Counted from the stretch's first letter, positions 6,925 to 14,480 are shown. The stretch: DNA of 15,583 bases from JADJPL01 sp964607915 (GCA_964607915.1 CAZSMU010000085.1:1-15583), one strand, 5' to 3'. The notes: generated by a model not told the origin, from the letters alone. Program-made: numbers and translations.

Positions 6925-6951
6925 TTCAATAAGCTTGTCGCGCGGGGGTCA
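6924..6951 (+). repeat. Short interspersed repeat, copy A
   Basis: The core caataagcttgtcgc followed by gc-ggggg-tca is matched by copy B at 14481-14507: 24 of 28 aligned columns are identical, with three substitutions and a one-base gap. Copy A lies directly after the sucC terminator, in the noncoding gap before the 3' end of the Band 7 gene. No further copy was found by eye in this window. Confidence 0.6.
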
Positions 6952-7006
6952 GCGAGATGGTAAAAAGGACTATTGAACCCTCGCCAATCCCTCCCAACAA
7001 GTCTGT

Positions 7007-7840
7007 TTAGTTGCCCGTGCGGTTGTTCGAACTCAGCGTACTTGGAGTCGGTCTCGTATCCCCCATTTGAATCGGGTCAATCATCATGGGCAGTCCCTTC
7101 CCATCCGTGATGATAACCTTGGCGTTGGGCGACTTGGACAGCTCCATGAATGCTTCAATGGCTTTGAACTGCAGGAGCATGGGGTCCAGGCCCTGGGAAA
7201 TGATGTTCTGCGCGTCCCGCACCCCTTCCGCCTGCAAGCGCTTGCGCTGGGCTTCCTGCTTCTCCTGCTGCAATACGAACTCCATGCGCTGGGCGTTCTG
7301 CTCGGCCTCCAGCTTGGCTTCTATCGCCCGGGCAAGGCTGGGCGGCATCTGAATGCTCTTCAGGAGCACCGCTTCGATATCTATCCCCTTATCATCGAGT
7401 ATCTTGGCCATCTGGGTCCGGATCTCCTCCTCGATCTTACCCCGCTCCCCGGTGTGCATGTCTTTTGCATAGAACCGCGCACTCACATCGGCAACCGCAG
7501 AACGGAACACCGGCAGGATGATGTTGCGCTCATAATCAGGGCCTATGTTCCGCAAGATATCCGGCGCGGAGCCGGGTACCACGTTGTACAGGATGGACAC
7601 CTCCGAACTGATGTTCAAACCCTCCCTGGAAGGGATGGACAACTCCACCTCGAGGTTCTCGGTACGCGTGCTGACCTTTACAATGGACGTGACAAACGGA
7701 TTGTAAATCCTCAAGCCATTAGTATATGGCTTGTCTTTGTACGTACCCAGATTTCTCTTCACGCCAACTTCGCCCTCCCGTATGACCATACAACTGCTGA
7801 GGAAGCCCAGGGCAATCGCAAAAACAAAGAACCGTTTCAT
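7007..7840 (-). CDS. SPFH/Band 7 (prohibitin-like) lipoprotein, 277 aa
   Basis: This is a predicted membrane scaffold protein of the stomatin/prohibitin/flotillin/HflK-C superfamily. Residues 1-17 form a lipoprotein signal (MKRFF, hydrophobic core, lipobox L-S-S-C17), so the mature protein should be lipidated and face the periplasm or sit on the outer membrane; there is no other TM segment. The Band 7 domain spans about 19-180 (EGEVGVKRNLG, then VELSIPSREGLNISSEVSILYNV, then DDKGIDIEAVLLKSIQMP). A charged helix rich in E, Q, K and R at about 166-212 is likely coiled-coil for oligomerisation. The tail (254-277) is polar and low in complexity. The ATG at 7838-7840 is chosen because it gives a clean lipoprotein signal; a longer start at 7883-7885 would add 15 hydrophobic residues. 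It is monocistronic and divergent from the CHAT-NACHT gene. The exact client or role is unknown. Confidence 0.88.
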   Translation of the reverse strand: MKRFFVFAIALGFLSSCMVIREGEVGVKRNLGTYKDKPYTNGLRIYNPFVTSIVKVSTRTENLEVELSIPSREGLNISSEVSILYNVVPGSAPDILRNIGPDYERNIILPVFRSAVADVSARFYAKDMHTGERGKIEEEIRTQMAKILDDKGIDIEAVLLKSIQMPPSLARAIEAKLEAEQNAQRMEFVLQQEKQEAQRKRLQAEGVRDAQNIISQGLDPMLLQFKAIEAFMELSKSPNAKVIITDGKGLPMMIDPIQMGDTRPTPSTLSSNNRTGN

Positions 7841-7872
7841 GACGCTTATGATTTTATAGGTTATAAAAGAAA

Positions 7873-7900
7873 GTAAAACTATCATTTTTAGTAGTTTTAC
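7873..7900. promoter_or_regulatory. Perfect 9-bp inverted repeat GTAAAACTA-N10-TAGTTTTAC upstream of the Band 7 gene
   Basis: The arms at 7873-7881 and 7892-7900 are perfect complements with a 10-nt spacer, centred about 46 bp upstream of the Band 7 ATG. Each arm on its sense strand reads TAGTTTTA, one base from the TAnnTTTG -7 box. The site could be an operator over the Band 7 promoter or back-to-back promoter boxes. Confidence 0.45.
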
Positions 7901-7977
7901 AATTAAACCAATAAAAACCCATCTGGTTCAAAAATCCCTTCCTTTTTTAAGCTGCTCAGCTTGGGGATTGTACAAAA

Positions 7978-8010
7978 AGTCGTTTCTTCGCCTAAGACAA
8001 GAAACAGACT
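7978..8010. other. Hairpin in the Band 7/CHAT intergenic region
   Basis: The arms agtc-gtttctt (7978-7988) and aagaaac-a-gact (7999-8010) pair over 11 bp with a one-base bulge around a 10-nt loop. A smaller inverted repeat, aagct-gctc-agctt, lies at 7949-7962. Both are in the 255-bp gap between the divergent genes, upstream of the CHAT-NACHT gene, where I found no consensus -7 box. They could be leader structures or a terminator-like barrier; function unknown. Confidence 0.3.
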
Positions 8011-8095
8011 TATTACAAATGGCCGGTGAGATGGGAATAAGAGCCATTTTGTCCTTCAGCGGCCATTCGCAAGCGGTCTGTAAAACAAGTATCCA

Positions 8096-10951
8096 ATGAA
8101 GCCCACCCCCTTGTTTTTTCTCGGATTTTCCAACGCGGAAGGCGATTTCCTACAATCGCTCTCGGCAGAAAGCTCTGCCCTGTACGATATTTTATACCCC
8201 TGCGTAGAAAAAGGGCTCTTCCAGGTAGAACGCGAGGAGAGCATGCAAACCGAAGAACTCGTAGCCGCCTTGCGCCGGTACAAAGACCGCATGGTCGTGT
8301 TCCACTTCGCCGGGCACGCGGGCAGCGACGTACTGCACCTGGAAGACCAGGAAGCGGATGCTTCGGCGGTAGCGCAGTTGCTCTCCGGGCAAGCCGACAC
8401 GCTCCGGCTGGTTTTCCTCAACGGCTGTGCCACCCGGCCCCAGGTGGACCAGCTCCACAAGCTGGGCATCAAGGCGGTCATCGCTACTGCCCGGCCCGTC
8501 GAAGACGACCGCGCCAGCTATTTTGCCCAGGAATTTTACCAGGCATTAGCCGGGCAAGGGTTTACGCTGCGCGAGGCGTTCAACCACGCCCGAAACGCAC
8601 TGGCCCTCCGCTTCCAACAGCCGGCCAACCTCTACAAGCTCGCTGGTGCCGACCGCGAAGGGAAAGACCCCTTCCGCGGCATCCTCACGATGATGGACAG
8701 CAGTGCCCAGTCGTTTGAATGGGGCCTGTACGCGCCGGTAGATGCCGATTTAGACTGGACCATCCACGAGCCTTTTCTATCTTTTGCCGCCCTCCAACAA
8801 GCTTCCCGCCAGCGGCGCCAGGAACTTCAGGAAGGCGCTTTCCGCTACCTGAAAATCGAAGACGCCCTGCTCCCGGAAGCGGAGAACAAAGACAAACCAG
8901 CGCTCATCCCCATCAACGTGCGCCTCGGAGAGGAGTTCCTAAGCCTCGAATCGGCCGTGTACCGCCTGTGGAAGCAAAAACCAGCCCACGCCCTCCTCAT
9001 CGGAAAAGGCGGTATGGGCAAAACCGTTTCCATGGTGCAACTCTGGGACACTTTCCTCCAAAAAGCCCCCGGCCGACAGTCGCCCGTACCGCTCTACCTC
9101 GCACTCGACGAAATCAACGAATGGGAAGGCAGCCGTAAAAACAACTACCTCGACGAGCAACTCGCCCACTATTACCAGGCTGTTAACCTGCGCGAACTCC
9201 TACAAAATGCCGACCCCGGCCCGGCACCGCGCATCCTGCTGCTCCTGGATGGCATCCACTATGTCAATCCCGATAAACTCCACAGCCTCGTAGAGGACAT
9301 CGGTCAGTGGGCCACCCAAAACAGCACCGTGCAAATCATCGTCACCGCCCAGGACGACCTGCGCCAGAAAGAGCCTTTCCAGCACTGGGGCGATTTGTTT
9401 CCCCTGGTAGAGCTGCAGCCGCTTTCCAACCAGGAAATCAGCAACTACCTGGGCAAGGGCGTATCCTTGAGCGCCGAGCTGTTCAAACTCCTGAGCAACC
9501 CCATGATGCTGGCCCTGTACAAAACCAGTTCCTCCCAACAAGGCGGAAAAGGCTTCATACAGGACATCACCCAAAGCGGAGAACTGCTGTGCAACGTCGA
9601 ACGAATGACGCGCCTCAACCTCTCGGAACGCCAAAAGAACAACCCCGGCGAACTGGCCTTCCAGCGTTTTATCCTGGAACATGTCCTGCCCGAAATAGCC
9701 TGGGCCATGTACCAGGCCGGCAGCACGAGCGTCCACAGCAAAGACCCCGCCTTGCTCAACCTCCGCAGCCTCCTCGACCGAATCATCCCCGAGCTGCTCA
9801 ATGAGGAATTCTTCGACACCTTCGATTGGGAATTCGACCGCTACCTCGACGAACGCCGCTTCGAGCTCAGCCCCCGCCGAATGGTCAACCAGGTCATACG
9901 GGACGTATGCTCCGAAAAATTGGTCCTCCTCATCGAGGAAAACCAAAATTTCCGCTTCCTGCACAACCTGTTCCGCGACTACTTCGCCGCACGCCGCCTC
10001 CTCAACGCCATGGACCGCGCCCTGACCCACAGCGCCATACCTCCCGATTTCCGAAGCACCCGGATAGACGACGCACTCTGCCGCATCATCGGCCAAATCG
10101 AAGGCGAACACCGCCTCAACCCGTTCCTGCAACACCTCCATCCCGAATGGGCCAACACCCCCCGAAAGCCCAACCGCATCCACCGCTTACTCGACATCTG
10201 CCGGGGCAATTTCCGCGAACAGGACACGGGCTACTGCGTCCACAACCTGCTCCGCATCGTCCTGCTGAGCCGCGGGGACTTAGCCGGGGTGGACCTGCAA
10301 CTCCTCGACCTACGCAAAGTCAACCTGTCGAATGTACCGCTCGTGCGCAAGGGTAAACAGCCCCTGCACGCACAGCTCTTTGGGGCAAGGGCCACCCGCC
10401 AGACCTTCACAGGGGAAAATACCCCCCTCGCCCTCGCCTTCACCCGCATCAGCCCGGACGGACAACGCGTACTCTTTGCATCCAAAACAGGTGAGGTGCA
10501 GGAATGGGACCTCGCCTCCGGCATATGCATCTTCGCCGACCGTGTAAAAACAGAACAGGAACACCTGACCCAGGAAAACAGCAACGCCTTTCCATATCTC
10601 TATTTAGCCGACATACAGGACATCCGCTACCATGCCGATGGGAAACTCCTCTTCCTGCGCTACCCGGAAGGCATCTACACCTGGAACCCGGGCGAAGAGC
10701 CCTTCCTGCAGGCCTTCCCCGACCCTGCTCCCTTTGATGTACTCACCGCCCCTCCGGGTACCGCCGACGAAAAAACGATGAAAAAAATAGCCCGCATCCA
10801 GCCTCTACAAGGGCTTTACCTACAGGGCCTCCCTCTGGGGTCCCTACACCCCGACAGCCAGCTCGGCGAGGAAGATGTGAAAATACTGCGGAAACACGGA
10901 GCAGTATTTAGCGATAAAGATGCCCAGATACGGCTTCGTTTGCTTCGGTAG
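8096..10951 (+). CDS. CHAT protease - NACHT/STAND NTPase - pentapeptide/WD40-like protein, 951 aa
   Basis: This large cytoplasmic multidomain protein has no signal peptide or TM segment. Residues 1-200 are a CHAT (caspase-HetF-associated) domain: strand VVFHFAGHAG with catalytic H74, strand LRLVFLNGCAT with nucleophile C111, and the CHAT-typical REAFNHAR helix near 159-166. A linker follows, then a NACHT-like STAND NTPase: Walker A GKGGMGKT (303-310), Walker B LLLLDGIHYV with D385, sensor-like strand IIVTAQDD (414-421), winged-helix region, and the FRFLHNLFRDYFAARRLL motif (619-636) typical of NACHT proteins. Residues 724-750 are pentapeptide-like (GDLAGVDLQLLDLRKVNLSN). About 776-866 holds two WD40-like blades (SPDGQRVLFASKTGEVQEWDL; HADGKLLFLRYPEGIYTWN). 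The last 50 residues resemble the end cap of pentapeptide proteins. Inferred role: ligand-triggered oligomerisation activates the protease, as in anti-phage or cell-death NLR-like proteins. Substrate and trigger are unknown. The Walker B acidic pair is incomplete (DGIH in place of DGxDE). The ATG at 8096 begins the conserved first strand. Confidence 0.9.
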   Translation: MKPTPLFFLGFSNAEGDFLQSLSAESSALYDILYPCVEKGLFQVEREESMQTEELVAALRRYKDRMVVFHFAGHAGSDVLHLEDQEADASAVAQLLSGQADTLRLVFLNGCATRPQVDQLHKLGIKAVIATARPVEDDRASYFAQEFYQALAGQGFTLREAFNHARNALALRFQQPANLYKLAGADREGKDPFRGILTMMDSSAQSFEWGLYAPVDADLDWTIHEPFLSFAALQQASRQRRQELQEGAFRYLKIEDALLPEAENKDKPALIPINVRLGEEFLSLESAVYRLWKQKPAHALLIGKGGMGKTVSMVQLWDTFLQKAPGRQSPVPLYLALDEINEWEGSRKNNYLDEQLAHYYQAVNLRELLQNADPGPAPRILLLLDGIHYVNPDKLHSLVEDIGQWATQNSTVQIIVTAQDDLRQKEPFQHWGDLFPLVELQPLSNQEISNYLGKGVSLSAELFKLLSNPMMLALYKTSSSQQGGKGFIQDITQSGELLCNVERMTRLNLSERQKNNPGELAFQRFILEHVLPEIAWAMYQAGSTSVHSKDPALLNLRSLLDRIIPELLNEEFFDTFDWEFDRYLDERRFELSPRRMVNQVIRDVCSEKLVLLIEENQNFRFLHNLFRDYFAARRLLNAMDRALTHSAIPPDFRSTRIDDALCRIIGQIEGEHRLNPFLQHLHPEWANTPRKPNRIHRLLDICRGNFREQDTGYCVHNLLRIVLLSRGDLAGVDLQLLDLRKVNLSNVPLVRKGKQPLHAQLFGARATRQTFTGENTPLALAFTRISPDGQRVLFASKTGEVQEWDLASGICIFADRVKTEQEHLTQENSNAFPYLYLADIQDIRYHADGKLLFLRYPEGIYTWNPGEEPFLQAFPDPAPFDVLTAPPGTADEKTMKKIARIQPLQGLYLQGLPLGSLHPDSQLGEEDVKILRKHGAVFSDKDAQIRLRLLR

Positions 10952-11037
10952 CACAAGGTGATTAGGCTGGCCTGCTTCTTCCTACACATGCCATTGGGTG
11001 ACCTGCCGGCGCATTTCCGTCTTTTTACAAAAAGCAC

Positions 11038-11193
11038 ATGTCCACACCTGCACTTGCCATGTTTATTTCGGCAAACCTCATCGTTACGGCAGCTACGATT
11101 TATTTCTTCTGGAAAGTACTGGTTACGCCGCCGGCCCCGTCTGAAGGGGAGGAACAACCCACCCCCGGCGTCAAGTCGTACGATGTATCTTGA
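11038..11193 (+). CDS. Small single-TM membrane protein, 51 aa
   Basis: This short open frame is preceded by ATG at 11038-11040 and ends at TGA 11191-11193. The protein starts MSTPALAMFISANLIVTAAT and continues IYFFWKVLVTPPAPSEGEEQ, ending in a polar TPGVKSYDVS tail. Residues 5-29 are one hydrophobic helix bounded by an aromatic/Lys belt (YFFWK), followed by a short acidic cytoplasmic-type tail. That biased layout is very unlike random translation of this GC-rich DNA, so I consider it a real gene. It resembles small, mostly unnamed Bacteroidota proteins with a TPxxxM start and a YFFxKVLxTPP end, from memory; function unknown. It lies 86 bp after the CHAT-NACHT gene and overlaps the 3' end of the opposite decarboxylase gene by 23 bp. 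A small subunit or regulator of a transporter such as the nearby symporter is conceivable, but nothing shows it. Confidence 0.6.
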   Translation: MSTPALAMFISANLIVTAATIYFFWKVLVTPPAPSEGEEQPTPGVKSYDVS

Positions 11194-12613
11194 CGGGAGC
11201 CCGCTCCTCTATATGGGTTATTAGCTCCTTCAAGTCCTCTATCGTCGTAAACGGGTTGGTGAGCGTTACGCGCAGCCAGATTTTGCCTCTGAGCTGGGTC
11301 TGCACGATGTAAAACCGCCCTTCGTGCAGCAAATCCACTCTGATTTGTGCGTTTAGTGCGTTGTGCGATTCTTCCGGGACTTCCGAAGGCACATAGCGGA
11401 AACACAAGATATTGCACGACGGGCGGGTTGCGATTTGCCAGTGCGGGCGGGATTCCAGTATATCGGCAAACGCGGCGCAGAGGTCGTTGACTTTCGTGAT
11501 ATACTCCTCGAACAGCCCTTCGCCGTATTGCTGCAGCAGGGTGTACGCCCGCAGGCTCATCATCGTTTTGGTGCACTCGAACGTGCGTTTGGCCAGGTTG
11601 TACCAATCTTCGTCACCCGCCTGATCCAGCAGGTATTCGGCTTTTTGCGCGAAGGTGCGGAAGCTGTCTTTCTCCCGTTTGAACACCAGGGCCGTCGTCA
11701 GGGAAGGCGTAAGGAGCATCTTGTGGAAATCCATGGTCACGCTGTCTGCCCGCTCCAGGCCGCGCAGGAGATGTCGGTACCCCGGGGCATAGACGCAGGC
11801 GGCGCCGTGTGCCCCATCCACATGGAACCACAAGCCATGCGCCTCCGCAAAAGCGCCAATTGCCTCCAGGTCGTCGAAAGACCCCGTGGAGGTAGAGCAG
11901 GCCGAACCGACGACGGCGATAACCTCTTTCCCCTGTGCGAGGGCCTGTCGGTACAGGGACTCCAACAACTCGGTGCGCAGGGCGAAGCGCTGGTCGCAGG
12001 GCACTTTGATGATGCCGCCCTCGCCCCAGCCCATGATGCGCACGGCGCGGTCCACGCAATAGTGGGCCTCTTCAGACACCAGGAGCGCCAGGGGAGCTGC
12101 GCCACCTTCTTTCCAGACATGCGTTTTGGCCTTTATGCTTCGCGCCGCCAACAGGGCCGTCACATTGGCCAGCGTACCGCCCGAGGTCAGCATACCGCCA
12201 GCGCTTTCGCCAAAGCCCATTTTACGGGCCACCGACGCGAGGACCGCGCGTTCCATAGCGGTACCGGCAACCCCCATCTCATAGACGCCCATACCATTGT
12301 TTATGAAGTCGTTGAGCATCCCGGCCAGGGCGGCTACCGGCGCGGCCGGACTGATCTGATGCCCCATATAGCGCGGATGGTGGAGCTTTACGCTGTCTGC
12401 GAGCACCGACTCGAACAAGGCCAAAGGACTGGCGCCCTCCTTTAGGCGCTCTTCCCAGGCGCGGGTAGCCGTTTCCGGCTCTACCCACTCGATTGCTTTC
12501 TCCGGCACCCGTCGCTTGACGAGGTCCAAATAATCGGCCAGAGCGTCCACCAACGCATGGCCGGCATCGCGGAACGCTTCCGCACCATAGGCGCGTTCTA
12601 AAATAGAAGGCAT
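11171..12613 (-). CDS. PLP-dependent group II decarboxylase family protein, 480 aa
   Basis: This is a fold-type I pyridoxal-phosphate enzyme of the aromatic-L-amino-acid/glutamate/2,4-diaminobutyrate decarboxylase group. Seen: HHPRYMGHQISPA at 78-90 (substrate pocket region), the phosphate-binding TSGGTLANVTAL at 143-154, H184 in SEEAHYC stacking on the PLP ring, D266 in HVDGAHGAA pairing with the pyridine nitrogen, and K298 in DFHKML as the Schiff-base lysine. A complete C-terminal domain ends with IWLRVTLTNPFTTIEDL. Length is normal for the family. All key residues are intact, so it should be active; the substrate cannot be read from sequence (aromatic amino acid, diaminobutyrate or similar). 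It lies 45 bp downstream of the symporter gene on the same strand, suggesting co-transcription and that the symporter supplies its substrate or the pair handles related compounds. The ATG at 12611-12613 is the only good start. Confidence 0.9.
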   Translation of the reverse strand: MPSILERAYGAEAFRDAGHALVDALADYLDLVKRRVPEKAIEWVEPETATRAWEERLKEGASPLALFESVLADSVKLHHPRYMGHQISPAAPVAALAGMLNDFINNGMGVYEMGVAGTAMERAVLASVARKMGFGESAGGMLTSGGTLANVTALLAARSIKAKTHVWKEGGAAPLALLVSEEAHYCVDRAVRIMGWGEGGIIKVPCDQRFALRTELLESLYRQALAQGKEVIAVVGSACSTSTGSFDDLEAIGAFAEAHGLWFHVDGAHGAACVYAPGYRHLLRGLERADSVTMDFHKMLLTPSLTTALVFKREKDSFRTFAQKAEYLLDQAGDEDWYNLAKRTFECTKTMMSLRAYTLLQQYGEGLFEEYITKVNDLCAAFADILESRPHWQIATRPSCNILCFRYVPSEVPEESHNALNAQIRVDLLHEGRFYIVQTQLRGKIWLRVTLTNPFTTIEDLKELITHIEERAPVKIHRTT

Positions 12614-12658
12614 AAAATACTGTTTTATAGAATTATCGGTCCTTGCTACAAGTCTATT

Positions 12659-14452
12659 TCAGGCAAAAAAGAAATACATCCATACCGAGGCGGCCACCAG
12701 CAGCCCCGCATAAAATCGGTCGTCCTGCCAAAAGCGCTTATCGCCCCCTTTGAGTAGGCCCGGCAGAAAAGCCAGGATTGCCAGGGCCGCCAGCGGTGCC
12801 ACCTGGCGTGCGCTCAGCGGCGTCCAGTACACCACGGCGACAAAAACGAGTTGCAACAGCAAAAATCCCCCCACCCGGCGGAACAGGCGCTGTGCCGACA
12901 GGTGTAGGTCGAGGCGGTGATACCCCGACTCCTTCGCCGCCTCCGGGCTGCTCCGGAACACCGCAATCACCGCCATCCCGAAGAGGAAGCTGCAGGCGAT
13001 GCGGTGCATGAAGTTGAGCTTTGGTCCCAGCCAGCCTTCAACGCCTGGCAGGAGGTGCAGCCAGTGCTTGTACGCCCATTCCAGGGATACGCCGAACACC
13101 GGCACCAGCACCATGGCCAGTACCGCCCCGCGGGCGCTGGCCCGGGGGGAAATCGCTCCGTAAAAAAAGGCCGCCATGATGCCCGGCGTAAAGTAAGAAA
13201 GCTGCGCCGACACCCGCAGGAAAAAGTTGTTGGAGCGGTCTGGCGTGTAGGTGTACAAGGCAGCCGCTATAGAGAGCACTACCATGCCCACAATGGCCAG
13301 TCGGCTGAACCGCAGGAGCTGCTTTTCCCGCGCTTCGGGGTGGACGTACTTTTGATAGACGTCCACGCTGAGCAGGGTTGTCGCTGCGTTCATCATCGAA
13401 TCGACCGACGAAAAGGTAGCGGCGGTAAGGCCGGCCAGGATCATGCCGTGCAGGCCGACCCCGGAGGGAATCACCGTTTCGACTAATTTCAGGAATGTGT
13501 TGTCGGAGTTGAAATCCATTTGCCCAAAGCGCGACTGGAAGAGATAGTAGGCCGCTATCCCGGTAGCTATGGAAAAAAATGGGATGGTAAGCTTTAGAAA
13601 ACCGCTGGCTATCAACCCCTTGCGTGCATCCTCATCCGAACTGGCCGCCAGGGCGCGCTGTACGATGAATTGGTTGGTGGAGAAATTGAACGCGTGCTGC
13701 AGCATCAATCCCGTAAAAATGCCCGTCCAGGGCAGGTTGGGGTGGTCTGTAGGCAAATAGAGCCGCATTTTTTGCGCCTCGAGCGGCTGATTGCCGTCAA
13801 GAGCGAGCAAGCCCATAAACCCGTTGATTTCCGGCTGCGAGAAGGTGAAAAACGCCACGGTAATCCCCGCCGCCAGCATCATCAGGGTCTGGATAGAGTC
13901 GGTGATCACCACGGATTCCATTCCTCCCCAGATAGTATAGCTGCAGGTAATCAGTCCGATCAACAGCAATCCCATGGGGTAGCTGATTGAAAAATGCGCC
14001 CCGCCAAACAGCCACTGCAGGGTGATACTGCCCACGTAAAACGCCCCCACCAACTGCACCAGGATAATCAACACCAGCAAAATGGTATAGACCAATCTCG
14101 CCGCCTCGTTGTAGCGGATCTCCAGGTAGCGCGACAAGGTGAAAAGCCCCAGTTTTCGGTAGGAAGCTAAAAAGACATAGCAAATCAACAGGATGGCGGG
14201 GAACACGATCTCGTAGTGCGCCTGCACAAACCCGATGGAGTAGCCTACCCCCAACATGCCGATCAGATGGAACGAACTGATGTTGGTGCCAAAGACAGAC
14301 CCCGCCACCGTCCACCAACGGATGGAGCGGCCGGCCAGAAAATACTGTTCAGCGCTCTTTTTCCGCCACGCTACGATAACGCCCGCCGTGGGCATGATCA
14401 AAAGCATCAGGATGAGTACGGTGATGTCCACCGGCGATAATTGGCTCAGCAT
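12659..14452 (-). CDS. Sodium:solute symporter (SSS/SGLT family), about 597 aa
   Basis: This is an inner-membrane Na+-coupled transporter with roughly 13-15 hydrophobic helices across its length. Seen: PVDITVLILMLLIM (TM1), the SSS signature EQYFLAGRSIRWWTVAGSVFGTNISSFHLIG at 35-65, WGGMESVVITDSIQT at 175-189, NQFIVQRALAA at 260-270, and AATFSSVDSMMNAATTLLSVDVYQKY at 344-368, where S348/S349 occupy the usual Na+ site. The substrate is unknown; SGLT-like members carry sugars, amino acids, nucleosides or vitamins. The first of a two-gene operon with the decarboxylase, 45 bp apart. Start: the ATG at 14450-14452 (MLSQLSPVDI) fits the family; an in-frame ATG at 14513-14515 would add 21 polar residues encoded partly by repeat copy B, and a TTG at 14536 lies inside the -7 box, so the short form is preferred. 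A TATTTTTG box lies upstream. Confidence 0.93.
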   Translation of the reverse strand: MLSQLSPVDITVLILMLLIMPTAGVIVAWRKKSAEQYFLAGRSIRWWTVAGSVFGTNISSFHLIGMLGVGYSIGFVQAHYEIVFPAILLICYVFLASYRKLGLFTLSRYLEIRYNEAARLVYTILLVLIILVQLVGAFYVGSITLQWLFGGAHFSISYPMGLLLIGLITCSYTIWGGMESVVITDSIQTLMMLAAGITVAFFTFSQPEINGFMGLLALDGNQPLEAQKMRLYLPTDHPNLPWTGIFTGLMLQHAFNFSTNQFIVQRALAASSDEDARKGLIASGFLKLTIPFFSIATGIAAYYLFQSRFGQMDFNSDNTFLKLVETVIPSGVGLHGMILAGLTAATFSSVDSMMNAATTLLSVDVYQKYVHPEAREKQLLRFSRLAIVGMVVLSIAAALYTYTPDRSNNFFLRVSAQLSYFTPGIMAAFFYGAISPRASARGAVLAMVLVPVFGVSLEWAYKHWLHLLPGVEGWLGPKLNFMHRIACSFLFGMAVIAVFRSSPEAAKESGYHRLDLHLSAQRLFRRVGGFLLLQLVFVAVVYWTPLSARQVAPLAALAILAFLPGLLKGGDKRFWQDDRFYAGLLVAASVWMYFFFA

Positions 14453-14480
14453 AACATTCGGGCTTGGTGTACGGGGATGT

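Noticed and set aside
7949..8010. CRISPR-like or phage attachment repeats upstream of the CHAT-NACHT gene
   Set aside because: These are only short single hairpins; there are no regularly spaced direct repeats, integrase or tRNA end.
9200..10183. Open frame antisense to the CHAT-NACHT gene (327 codons)
   Set aside because: There is no domain, it is composed of reversed codons, and the sense protein is continuous through the region with conserved NACHT motifs.
11363..12445. Open frame antisense to the decarboxylase (360 codons)
   Set aside because: It is a shadow of an intact PLP enzyme with every key residue on the other strand.
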